Numbered from the stretch's first letter, positions 1 to 5,264 are shown. The stretch: DNA of 5,264 bases from Candidatus Poseidoniaceae archaeon (GCA_013329295.1 DUKP01000131.1:1-5264); one strand, 5' to 3'. Notes: generated from the letters alone by a model not told the origin. Made by a program: numbers and translations.

Positions 1-164
1 CCAGACATTAATCGCAAAAGAGTAGTTTTACCAGCTCCGTTGCTACCAACCAAACCAACAACTTCACCTGAATTTATTTCAAAGGATACGCCATCCAATG
101 CTACTACTTCAGCAAAGTTTTTGCGTACATTTGATATTTTTAGTAGTACATTTTGTTCAGACAT
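1..164 (-). CDS. ABC transporter ATP-binding protein, N-terminus (cut by window edge)
   Basis: Only the first 54 residues are present; the gene continues beyond position 1. The protein begins [13 protein letters not shown] and has an aromatic A-loop candidate (Phe17 in [11 protein letters not shown]), then a textbook Walker A motif, GSNGAGKTT, at residues 40-48. This is the nucleotide-binding subunit of an ABC transporter, which hydrolyses ATP on the cytoplasmic face of the membrane to drive a membrane partner. The N-terminal style resembles ABC-2-type exporter ATPases (CcmA/DrrA-like), but the Q-loop, signature motif and Walker B lie outside the window, so substrate and direction cannot be assigned. 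The ATG follows the TGA of the upstream small gene by 2 bases, indicating translational coupling in the minus-strand operon. Only a weak AGGG stretch precedes it as a possible ribosome binding site. Confidence 0.93.
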   Translation of the reverse strand, partial: MSEQNVLLKISNVRKNFAEVVALDGVSFEINSGEVVGLVGSNGAGKTTLLRLMS

Positions 165-166
165 AC

Positions 167-472
167 TCAACTAGCCCTGCCAGATTCAATAGCTTTGTTA
201 AGACCCGGGTATTTCGTCTCAAGTTTTCTTGCCCTTTCTAATTGTTGTTTCAAATGGGAAAAAATCTCTTTCTGAGGCACTCCCATGTCAATCAAATTGG
301 CAAACATCTCAAATGCACCATAAATCGAACCTGCATCTAAATACGCATCATTCGAGATTTTACCGCTATAACGGAGCGAATCAAGTCGTGTCGCAATAAA
401 GTGTGCTTCGGCTTTCAATCTTGGTCCATCAATATGTGACAAGGCCATTAGTTGGTCAACACAAGTTCGCAT
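167..472 (-). CDS. Unrecognised small helical protein (101 aa)
   Basis: I do not recognise this family. From the ATG at 472 the product is 101 residues, starting [16 protein letters not shown] and ending [10 protein letters not shown]. It looks soluble and largely helical: no signal peptide, no membrane segment, and a charged amphipathic stretch near residues 66-90 ([18 protein letters not shown]). The frame stays open up to a TTG at 529, which would give 120 residues and a 35-base overlap with the epimerase gene. I prefer the ATG because it falls 22 bases after the epimerase stop and the extra 19 residues look unstructured. Neither start has a convincing Shine-Dalgarno motif; a 14-base palindrome lies immediately before the ATG. 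The gene sits between the epimerase and an ABC ATPase whose start is 2 bases after its stop, so it is probably co-transcribed. A role with either neighbour is a guess. Confidence 0.75.
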   Translation of the reverse strand: MRTCVDQLMALSHIDGPRLKAEAHFIATRLDSLRYSGKISNDAYLDAGSIYGAFEMFANLIDMGVPQKEIFSHLKQQLERARKLETKYPGLNKAIESGRAS

Positions 473-486
473 GATTATTAATAATC
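473..486. repeat. 14-bp perfect palindrome before the small-gene start
   Basis: The sequence GATTATTAATAATC is its own reverse complement. It occupies the 14 bases immediately upstream of the ATG at 472, in the short gap after the epimerase stop codon. It contains no G or C apart from its end bases, so a hairpin would be weak; a dimeric protein site or chance in AT-rich spacer are alternatives. Confidence 0.5.
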
Positions 487-494
487 GAGATGGA

Positions 495-923
495 TTATGA
501 TTGTTTCCTATTGCTTTGTGACAATTCAACTAAGACTCCGCCTGTTGATTTAGGGTGAACAAAGGCAATTAAGCAGTTTTTAGAACCCCTTCTAGGCACT
601 TCATCAATCATCTTAACTCCTGACTTGAGCAACACGTCAATTAATTGGTAAATATCATCAACTTCAAAACATATTTGTTGGATACCAATGCCTCTTTTTT
701 CAATAAATCTCCCGATTGGTGTATCTTCACTTGTAGGCTCTAATAATTCGATCATTGCAGGTTTTTGCATATCATTTGCAATTGGTATAAATCTAGTAAT
801 CACACCCTGATCTAATACCTCTTCGTCTTTATCATCAGGTATTAGCCCGAGTAGTTTCCAAAATTTTTCTCCTTCATCAAGAGTATTTACTGCAATTCCA
901 ATATGATCCAATCTAATTCCCAT
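495..923 (-). CDS. mce: Methylmalonyl-CoA epimerase
   Basis: This enzyme interconverts (R)- and (S)-methylmalonyl-CoA so that the carboxylase product can be used by the mutase. The 142-residue length is normal for the family (vicinal oxygen chelate superfamily, two tandem beta-alpha-beta-beta-beta units). Visible landmarks are LDHIGIAV with the metal-ligand His7, IELLEPT near residues 58-64, FIEKRGIGI near 73-81, FEVDDI at 86-91, and FVHPKSTGGVLVEL at 121-134 with the expected ligand Glu133. The position usually read as HH before I-x-F-E-V-D is Gln82-Gln83 here, so a canonical histidine ligand is missing (see findings). I chose the ATG at 923 over an in-frame ATG at 956 because AGGTGAT lies 3 bases before it and family members start just before the LDHIGIAV segment. 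It starts 8 bases after the mutase stop, so the two are translationally coupled. Confidence 0.93.
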   Translation of the reverse strand: MGIRLDHIGIAVNTLDEGEKFWKLLGLIPDDKDEEVLDQGVITRFIPIANDMQKPAMIELLEPTSEDTPIGRFIEKRGIGIQQICFEVDDIYQLIDVLLKSGVKMIDEVPRRGSKNCLIAFVHPKSTGGVLVELSQSNRKQS

Positions 924-926
924 ATA

Positions 927-933
927 ATCACCT
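927..933 (-). promoter_or_regulatory. Shine-Dalgarno site for the epimerase gene
   Basis: Minus-strand AGGTGAT overlaps the TAG stop of the mutase gene and lies 3 bases before the ATG at 923. It matches the 3' part of the classical AGGAGGTGAT ribosome binding sequence. It decides the start in favour of 923 rather than 956 and suggests that ribosomes finishing the mutase reinitiate on the epimerase. Confidence 0.75.
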
Positions 934-2500
934 AAAATCCACTTGGAGCCATCCATGTTCCAAATTCATCTTTCATAGCTCCCATTATTTCTCCGAGTGT
1001 ACAGTTATTTTTTATCGCTTGAATGACTATTGGAAATAAATTAGTGTCATTTTTAGCAGCATTTCGTATTTTATTTAATGATGACTCTACAGCATTATTG
1101 TCCCTAGAAGATCTTAGAGATTTTAATTTGTTACGTTGTATTTCACCTAACGCATCATCCAATTTCATAGCCTTAATCGGGACTTCTCCCTCCATCATTC
1201 CATGATTTACTCCAACAATTTTCCTTTTACCCAATTCAACATCTTTTAGATGTAAATATGCTGAATTATGAATTTGCCTCTGTTGCCAACCTTCTTTGAT
1301 TGCTGCCATAGCACCACCTTTAGCATCAATCTCTTCTATCATTGATAACGCAGCACTATAAATTTCATCAGTTAGATATTCTACATAGTGAGAGCCACCA
1401 AGAGGGTCTACCACATCAGCAGCACCACTTTCTTCGGCAATAATTTGTTGAGTCCTCAATGCTATTGTTGCACTTTCTTCAGTTGGTAAACCAATTGCTT
1501 CATCATATGAATTAGTATGCAAGCTTTGTGTGCCACCGCATACAGCAGCAAGTGCTTGTATTGTCACTCGAGAAATATTGTTCAATGGTTGCTGAGCAGT
1601 TAGACTGACTCCTGCCACTTGTGTATGGAATCTGAGTTTCTTAGATTTTGGATTTTCGGATTTATATCGCTTATCAATTAGATCATGCCATAATTTCCTG
1701 GCTGCTCTAAATTTTCCAATTTCTTCGAAGAAATCATTATGACAATTAAAGAAAAACGACAATCTTGGAGCAAATTCATCTATGTCAAGACCAGTCTTTA
1801 TTGCCGCATCTACATAATCCAAAGCGCTTGATAGTGTGAATGCAACTTCTTGTGTTGCAGTACATCCTGCTTCCCTAATATGGTAGCCACTTATGGAAAT
1901 AGTATTCCATAGTGGAACTTCATTAGCACAATATGAAAAAATATCAGTTATTAATCTCATACTTTCATCTGGTGGAAATACATATGTCCCTCTTGCCATA
2001 TATTCCTTTAGTATGTCGTTTTGAATAGTCCCTCTAATTTTACTTGCAGGGACTCCTTGTTCTTCAGCTACAATGATGTACATTGCAAGCAAGATCATTG
2101 CAGGGGCATTGATAGTCATTGAAGTCGATACTTTGTCTAATGGTATATCAGACAATAATTCGCGCATATCTTCCAAAGTTGAAATTGAAACTCCAACTTT
2201 GCCAACTTCTCCAAGAGATAATTCATCATCTGCATCCAGTCCTAATTGTGTTGGTAAGTCAAATGCGACCGAAAGTCCCTTCTGGCCTCTCTCAAGCAAT
2301 AACTTAAACCTCTCATTAGTTTCTTTCGCACTAGAAAAACCAGCATACTGCCTCATAGTCCATAATCTGGAGCGATACATTGTTTCATGTATTCCGCTTG
2401 TGTATGGTGGTTGACCCGCAGCGGCCTTAGTATCAGCAAAAGATTCGGGAATATCAAGACCTGACAAAGTCTTCCATTCGTCTTTGCGTTCTTCTGCCAT
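932..2500 (-). CDS. mcmA1: Methylmalonyl-CoA mutase, large (catalytic) subunit
   Basis: This is the substrate-binding TIM-barrel subunit of B12-dependent methylmalonyl-CoA mutase, which rearranges (R)-methylmalonyl-CoA to succinyl-CoA. The 522 residues match the family along their length: PPYTSGIHETMYRSRLWTM (31-49), RQYAGF (50-55), GLSVAFDLPTQ (75-85), STSMTINA (125-132), GTIQNDILKEYMARGTY (157-173), SISGYHIREAG (202-212), DEFAPRLSFF (241-250), GGTQSLHTNS (322-331) and DPLGGS (365-370). Tyr52, Arg170 and His207 have the same spacing as Tyr89, Arg207 and His244 of the Propionibacterium enzyme. The Tyr/Arg pair points to methylmalonyl-CoA, whereas isobutyryl-CoA mutases carry Phe/Gln. The chain ends before any cobalamin-binding domain, so a separate small subunit is needed and is not in this window. 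The ATG at 2500 is the first start codon in frame after the FKBP stop and lacks a clear Shine-Dalgarno motif. The epimerase follows directly. Confidence 0.97.
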   Translation of the reverse strand: MAEERKDEWKTLSGLDIPESFADTKAAAGQPPYTSGIHETMYRSRLWTMRQYAGFSSAKETNERFKLLLERGQKGLSVAFDLPTQLGLDADDELSLGEVGKVGVSISTLEDMRELLSDIPLDKVSTSMTINAPAMILLAMYIIVAEEQGVPASKIRGTIQNDILKEYMARGTYVFPPDESMRLITDIFSYCANEVPLWNTISISGYHIREAGCTATQEVAFTLSSALDYVDAAIKTGLDIDEFAPRLSFFFNCHNDFFEEIGKFRAARKLWHDLIDKRYKSENPKSKKLRFHTQVAGVSLTAQQPLNNISRVTIQALAAVCGGTQSLHTNSYDEAIGLPTEESATIALRTQQIIAEESGAADVVDPLGGSHYVEYLTDEIYSAALSMIEEIDAKGGAMAAIKEGWQQRQIHNSAYLHLKDVELGKRKIVGVNHGMMEGEVPIKAMKLDDALGEIQRNKLKSLRSSRDNNAVESSLNKIRNAAKNDTNLFPIVIQAIKNNCTLGEIMGAMKDEFGTWMAPSGF

Positions 2501-2554
2501 GATGTCGCGAGTAGTTGGCGATTCATCAAAACTACTGTCAAAGCATTCGTTTGA

Positions 2555-3046
2555 CTAACAATTGTCACTGGAACAGCTTGGGTCGCCACATCCGCTTTGG
2601 CTTTCACTAACGTCAACAACATCTACTTCGAAGGTCAAGTCTTTTCCTGCTAATGCATGATTGAAATCAGCAGTTACAGTTTCATCGGAAAGTTCAGTGA
2701 TAGTGAAAGGTGCAGGACCATGGGGCATTTGGGCTACTAATTGAAAACCTACTTCCAATGCAGTTTGCTCTTCAAGTTGGGTAAATTGAGAGCGTGGTAT
2801 TTGTAAAATTGCTTCCTCATCTCTGTGGCCATATGCTCTATCTGCAGTTAATGTAAAGGTCTTCTTTTCTCCTATTTCAGCCCCCATTAATTCTTCTTCA
2901 AATCCTGGTATCATTTGCCCCTTGCCGACAGAGAATGCCAAAGGATCTCTACCTTCACTGGAGTCAAATACTTCTCCTGTATCCGGCAATGTTCCTTTGT
3001 AGTGTACCTTAACATCCATTCCTTTTGCAACTATATTATTACCCAT
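2555..3046 (-). CDS. SlyD-like FKBP peptidyl-prolyl cis-trans isomerase
   Basis: This cytoplasmic folding helper catalyses prolyl isomerisation and, in the SlyD class, also acts as a chaperone. In the 163-residue product the FKBP fold shows VHYKGTL (14-20), FDSS (27-30), GKGQMIPGFEEELMGAEIGE (41-60) and ADRAYGHRDEE (68-78). An insert-in-flap chaperone domain follows at about 79-125, then the returning strand DFNHALAGKDLTFEVDVV (127-144), the SlyD hallmark. The tail contains Cys153, Cys158 and Cys163 as C-x4-C-x4-C, ending on the last residue; it may bind metal, as the His/Cys-rich tail of bacterial SlyD does. I chose the ATG at 3046 over an in-frame ATG at 3082 because a strong AAGGAGATG precedes it, the family starts there, and it lies 4 bases after the stop of the upstream gene. 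There is no signal peptide. Confidence 0.95.
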   Translation of the reverse strand: MGNNIVAKGMDVKVHYKGTLPDTGEVFDSSEGRDPLAFSVGKGQMIPGFEEELMGAEIGEKKTFTLTADRAYGHRDEEAILQIPRSQFTQLEEQTALEVGFQLVAQMPHGPAPFTITELSDETVTADFNHALAGKDLTFEVDVVDVSESQSGCGDPSCSSDNC

Positions 3047-3050
3047 ATTT

Positions 3051-3962
3051 TCATCTCCTTTTTGATATACTTTTAATTTCATTTTTCAGCTGTTCACTGA
3101 TCTCTTCAGTAAGCACAAGTTCCAATGTTTTTTGGTCGATAAATTCCATTGCTGCATCAATACTAATGCGTTCACCCTTCGCGATTATTTGACCGAGTAC
3201 ATTAGAACGATGTTCTTCGGGAACATCTGGATTATCTAAAATATCTCTAGCCACGTATCGGAACTCAAGAATTTTTTGCTTGTTTAGTTTCTTTTCTAAG
3301 CGTTGACGCCCACCGCCCTTTTTATCCATGCGCCGTGTCTTACGTTTTTTCTTTGAGATTCCTGCAGAAGATTTATCGACGATTTGTATGGTTTTGAACA
3401 CGTTTAGATTTTTACCAGAATAACCATCTAATGTTTCATCAGTCGAATTTAATTCAGGTATATCGGCTTCAATTTCTTTTACTTCATCAGACTCTTCAAC
3501 AGTTTCAACTTGAGGGGCCATTTCTTGTTTTGTAGTACTTTTCCTCAGTTTAGCATTGTCTTTTGATTGCTGAGATTTTCTTTTTAATTCAGCCAATCTT
3601 TCTTCACGTGAAGGTTTTTTCTCTGTGACGGTTTTTGCTGCAGTAGTTTGTGTAATTTTTGGAGCAATTACTTTTTCTTCAACTGGTTTTTGAACAACAG
3701 GTTGTTTAGCAGTTTGCAAGTCTTTTTTCTCTTCAGTAGTTTTAATTTCACTACCAATTTTTTTCCTCGCTTCTCTTTGTAAATCTTCTAATGACTTATT
3801 CTGTGATGGCTTTGTCGAACTTGCTTCAGCAGAATTAATTTGATTTTCCTGCCTACGTTTTTCCTTAGCCTTTTCAGCATGACGGCGATTCCTTTCCGCA
3901 GCAGCATTTTGTGCAAATGGATTGAATGGAACATCCTTTCTACGTCTATTACGACCATTCAT
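3051..3962 (-). CDS. Unrecognised basic protein: disordered N-terminal half, compact C-terminal domain (303 aa)
   Basis: I do not recognise this family. Residues 1-150 are highly charged, rich in Lys, Arg, Glu, Gln and Ala, with a basic start (MNGRNRRRKDVPFNPFAQN) and helix-prone stretches such as RHAEKAKEKRRQEN and REERLAELKRKS, so probably disordered or partly coiled coil. A short acidic segment follows near 152-170, then a very basic linker (KKKRKTRRMDKKGGGRQR, 204-221). Residues about 222-300 look like a folded helical domain, including ILEFRYVARDILDNP (231-245), EEHRSNVLGQIIAKGERIS (249-267) and IDAAMEFIDQ (268-277). There is no signal peptide or membrane segment. Basic patches beside an ordered domain suggest nucleic-acid or ribosome binding, but this is inference. 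The ATG at 3962 is the first usable start in frame (TGA lies upstream), with a weak GGGGAT 5 bases before it. It lies 54 bases after kae1 and 4 bases before the FKBP start. Confidence 0.88.
   Translation of the reverse strand: MNGRNRRRKDVPFNPFAQNAAAERNRRHAEKAKEKRRQENQINSAEASSTKPSQNKSLEDLQREARKKIGSEIKTTEEKKDLQTAKQPVVQKPVEEKVIAPKITQTTAAKTVTEKKPSREERLAELKRKSQQSKDNAKLRKSTTKQEMAPQVETVEESDEVKEIEADIPELNSTDETLDGYSGKNLNVFKTIQIVDKSSAGISKKKRKTRRMDKKGGGRQRLEKKLNKQKILEFRYVARDILDNPDVPEEHRSNVLGQIIAKGERISIDAAMEFIDQKTLELVLTEEISEQLKNEIKSISKRR
3052..3060 (-). promoter_or_regulatory. Shine-Dalgarno site for the FKBP gene
   Basis: Minus-strand AAGGAGATG lies inside the last codons and stop of the 303-residue gene. 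Its GGAG core is 8 bases before the ATG at 3046. It is the strongest ribosome binding site in the window and fixes the FKBP start at 3046 instead of 3082. Confidence 0.8.
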
Positions 3963-4016
3963 TGAATATCCCCGATATATGGCTCACCATCGACCTCTTA
4001 AAACCGTTGGCTAATC

Positions 4017-5021
4017 TTAAGCCCAAATTATTGGCGTCTGGTCAGTTCGCAAGTATTGATCAATCGCACTTGTCTCAAACTCAGTAACTCTTCCTGCATT
4101 AAGTTCTAACCAACCTAGTCTAGCAATCATAGTACCATTATCTATGCAGTACATTCTTGGTGGAGCAAAAGATTCGGATTCTCGTTCTTTACACATCAAA
4201 TCACACATTATCCTTAATCGATTATTACAAGCAACTCCTCCGCCAAGTAAAAGTTCAGTTTTACCAGTATGAGATAGTGCTCTTTCTGCTACCTCGACGC
4301 AAGCAGAGAAAACATGTTCTTGCAAACTCCAACACACTGCTTCCAAAGGCTTACCATTCTCAACTAATCTTAGAGCAGCAGTCAAAACTCCTGAAAATGC
4401 CAGATCCATTCCTCGTACAGCATAAGGCAATTCCAATCCTTCCATACTAGCCTCTGGGTTTTCTTCAAGCCATTTTGCAGCCAGTTTTTCAATTACTGGG
4501 CCACCAGGAAATGGTATGCCTTGTGCCCTAGCAAATTTATCAAGCATATTACCAATACCAATATCTAGTGTCTCACCTAATACTCGATATTTTCCATCTA
4601 ATCGTGCTATCACTTGAGTATTCCCGCCTGAAACATATAACAGAACAGGGTCATCACAGCCACATTGTTGTCGCCCAATTTCAATATGTGCTACACAGTG
4701 GTTTACTCCAATTAAAGGAACATCAAATTTAGATGCTAATCCTCTGGCAATAGATGCGCCAATACGTAAACATGGGCCAAGGCCAGGTCCTTGTGAATAT
4801 GCAATAGAAGATATGTCTCCAGTAGAAAGTGATTGGCTAGCCAATGCTGCCTCTAGTAGTCTTGCTGCAGCTTCTTTATGGTGGTCTGCAGCTTCTCTTG
4901 GATGAATTCCACCTTTTTCTGGCTTAATCGTCGATGTAGATGAAGGGAATGGTATGCCATTTTGATCTACTAAACCAAATGATAGAGTGTGTGCAGTAGA
5001 CTCAATACCTAGTGTCCACAT
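4017..5021 (-). CDS. kae1: Kae1, tRNA N6-threonylcarbamoyladenosine (t6A37) transferase of the KEOPS complex
   Basis: Kae1 transfers the threonylcarbamoyl group from threonylcarbamoyl-AMP to A37 of ANN-decoding tRNAs, as the catalytic ASKHA-fold subunit of KEOPS (with Bud32, Cgi121 and Pcc1). The 334 residues are full length. Motifs in order: LGIESTAHTLSFGL (4-17), GGIHPREAADHH (37-48), YSQGPGLGPCLR (75-86), the metal-site HxxxH in NHCVAHIEIG (His108, His112), LYVSGGNTQ (128-136, with Tyr129), GETLDIGIGNMLDKFAR (149-165), PGGP (172-175), FSGVLTA (209-215), GGGVACNNRL (260-269) and CIDNGTMIA (292-300, with metal-site Asp294). The HPREAA and GPGLGPCLR forms mark the archaeal/eukaryotic branch rather than bacterial TsaD. 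Many archaea fuse Kae1 to the Bud32 kinase; here the stop follows the Kae1 domain and the next gene is not a kinase. The ATG at 5021 has GGTGAGG 4 bases upstream. It is the first gene of the minus-strand cluster and is divergent from an amidohydrolase gene. Confidence 0.97.
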   Translation of the reverse strand: MWTLGIESTAHTLSFGLVDQNGIPFPSSTSTIKPEKGGIHPREAADHHKEAAARLLEAALASQSLSTGDISSIAYSQGPGLGPCLRIGASIARGLASKFDVPLIGVNHCVAHIEIGRQQCGCDDPVLLYVSGGNTQVIARLDGKYRVLGETLDIGIGNMLDKFARAQGIPFPGGPVIEKLAAKWLEENPEASMEGLELPYAVRGMDLAFSGVLTAALRLVENGKPLEAVCWSLQEHVFSACVEVAERALSHTGKTELLLGGGVACNNRLRIMCDLMCKERESESFAPPRMYCIDNGTMIARLGWLELNAGRVTEFETSAIDQYLRTDQTPIIWA

Positions 5022-5025
5022 ATTG

Positions 5026-5032
5026 CCTCACC
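5026..5032 (-). promoter_or_regulatory. Shine-Dalgarno site for kae1
   Basis: Minus-strand GGTGAGG lies 4 bases before the kae1 ATG. GGTGA matches the 3' part of the ribosome binding consensus. It implies that the kae1 mRNA has a leader, so its promoter should lie further upstream, towards the divergent gene. Confidence 0.6.
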
Positions 5033-5078
5033 CGTTTGTCCCATCAAGCCATTATTCTTGAACCCTCACCTATTCCCC

Positions 5079-5088
5079 TGTTATATGC
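5079..5088 (-). promoter_or_regulatory. Possible TATA box for kae1 in the divergent intergenic region
   Basis: On the minus strand GCATATAACA-like sequence, with core CATATAAC, lies about 60 bases upstream of the kae1 ATG. An archaeal TATA box at this place would give a start site near 5055-5060 and a leader of about 35 bases, long enough to carry the GGTGAGG site. The box overlaps the ATG of the divergent plus-strand gene. This is a pattern call only; AT-rich matches occur by chance. Confidence 0.35.
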
Positions 5089-5264
5089 GGACCGTTTTAT
5101 TCAATTGCGGACCGATTGTCAGTTTTGACTCAGATGCACCTTTAGTTGGCCAAAATATGACTAATGAGGACTGGTTAATCGCTGATGGAAAAGCAATTAT
5201 TGTTGAAGGCAATCAAATTGCAGAAATTGTAGATTCAAAGACAGCATTGGATGATTATTCATCA
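5085..5264 (+). CDS. Amidohydrolase-family protein, N-terminus (possibly imidazolonepropionase; cut by window edge)
   Basis: The frame is open from the ATG at 5085 to the window end, giving 60 residues: MRTVLFNCGPIVSFDSD at the start and WLIADGKAIIVEGNQIAEI near 31-49. This layout, a short strand with N-x-x-x-I-V-x-x-D followed by I-x-V-x-G-x-x-I-A-x-I, is the N-terminal beta-sandwich of metal-dependent amidohydrolases, as in imidazolonepropionase (HutI), dihydroorotase and related deaminases. The HxH metal motif, which would come shortly after, is outside the window. The insert around 17-30 and the I-A-D-G-K phrase remind me of HutI, which opens the imidazolone ring in histidine breakdown, but the evidence is thin. 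A later in-frame ATG at 5157 would delete the first strand, so 5085 is preferred. No Shine-Dalgarno motif precedes it, so the mRNA may be leaderless. It is divergent from kae1 with 63 bases between. Confidence 0.7.
   Translation, partial: MRTVLFNCGPIVSFDSDAPLVGQNMTNEDWLIADGKAIIVEGNQIAEIVDSKTALDDYSS
5086..5114. repeat. Pair of TGCGGACCG direct repeats, 20 bases apart
   Basis: TGCGGACCG occurs at 5086-5094 and again at 5106-5114. Each copy contains CGG-A-CCG, itself nearly two-fold symmetric. The start-to-start distance of 20 bases is about two helical turns. The copies are read in different frames of the amidohydrolase gene (M-R-T-V versus C-G-P), so protein repetition does not explain them. 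They flank the likely promoter of kae1 and the start of the plus-strand gene; an operator role is inference. Confidence 0.5.

Noticed and set aside
473..529. N-terminal extension of the small gene to 529
   Set aside because: The start would be TTG, would overlap the epimerase gene by 35 bases, has no ribosome binding site, and adds residues without structured character.
1023..1205. Plus-strand open frame of 60 codons
   Set aside because: Lies wholly antisense to the well-supported mutase gene and has no recognisable protein features.
2073..2414. Plus-strand open frames of 113 and 62 codons (2073-2414 and 2119-2307)
   Set aside because: Antisense to the most conserved part of the mutase; they are shadows of its codon use.
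2353..2622. Minus-strand 89-codon frame bridging FKBP and mutase
   Set aside because: Out-of-frame overlap of two real genes, with low-complexity translation and no ribosome binding site.
3949..3990. Thirteen-codon minus-strand upstream ORF (ATG at 3988-3990) preceded by AGAGGT and overlapping the start of the 303-residue gene
   Set aside because: Short frames like this arise readily by chance; a similar 11-codon one overlaps the kae1 start. No sign of a regulatory peptide.
3963..4016. Possible terminator or promoter between kae1 and the 303-residue gene (ATATAT at 3975-3980)
   Set aside because: No hairpin or T-run is visible, and the TATA-like stretch is only about 16 bases from the ATG, too close for an archaeal promoter serving that start.
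4157..4450. Plus-strand open frame of 97 codons
   Set aside because: Antisense to kae1 over its conserved C-terminal half, with no recognisable domain.

Overview
The window looks like part of an AT-rich archaeal genome. The clearest evidence is a complete archaeal-type Kae1 gene, together with a stand-alone methylmalonyl-CoA mutase large subunit, tight gene spacing and Shine-Dalgarno motifs such as GGTGAT that often overlap the previous stop codon. A marine Thermoplasmatota lineage (Marine Group II / Poseidoniales-like) fits best, but that placement is inferred from gene style, not proven here. There are no RNA genes, mobile elements, CRISPR arrays or gaps longer than about 65 bases.

Layout: seven genes run on the minus strand from position 5021 down to position 1, and probably form one operon or two closely linked ones. 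In transcription order they are: kae1 (tRNA t6A modification); an unrecognised 303-residue basic protein with a disordered N-terminal half and a compact C-terminal domain; a SlyD-like FKBP peptidyl-prolyl isomerase with a cysteine-containing tail; the methylmalonyl-CoA mutase large (catalytic) subunit; methylmalonyl-CoA epimerase; an unrecognised 101-residue helical protein; and the N-terminus of an ABC transporter ATPase cut by the window edge. At the other edge a divergent plus-strand gene begins at 5085 and encodes the N-terminus of an amidohydrolase, possibly imidazolonepropionase.

How the genes work together: the mutase and epimerase are consecutive steps in turning (S)-methylmalonyl-CoA into succinyl-CoA, which is how propionyl-CoA from odd-chain fatty acids or branched amino acids enters the TCA cycle. 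Their start and stop codons are coupled through a Shine-Dalgarno motif. The upstream part (kae1, unknown, FKBP) is translation and protein-folding housekeeping, with no obvious biochemical tie to the mutase. The B12-binding mutase subunit, the MeaB chaperone, propionyl-CoA carboxylase and the KEOPS partners are not in this window.

I see no clear new system. The points most worth a second look are the 303-residue unknown protein, the Gln-Gln pair replacing the usual His-His metal-site motif in the epimerase, the cysteine tail of the FKBP, and a pair of CGGACCG repeats at the divergent kae1/amidohydrolase promoter.
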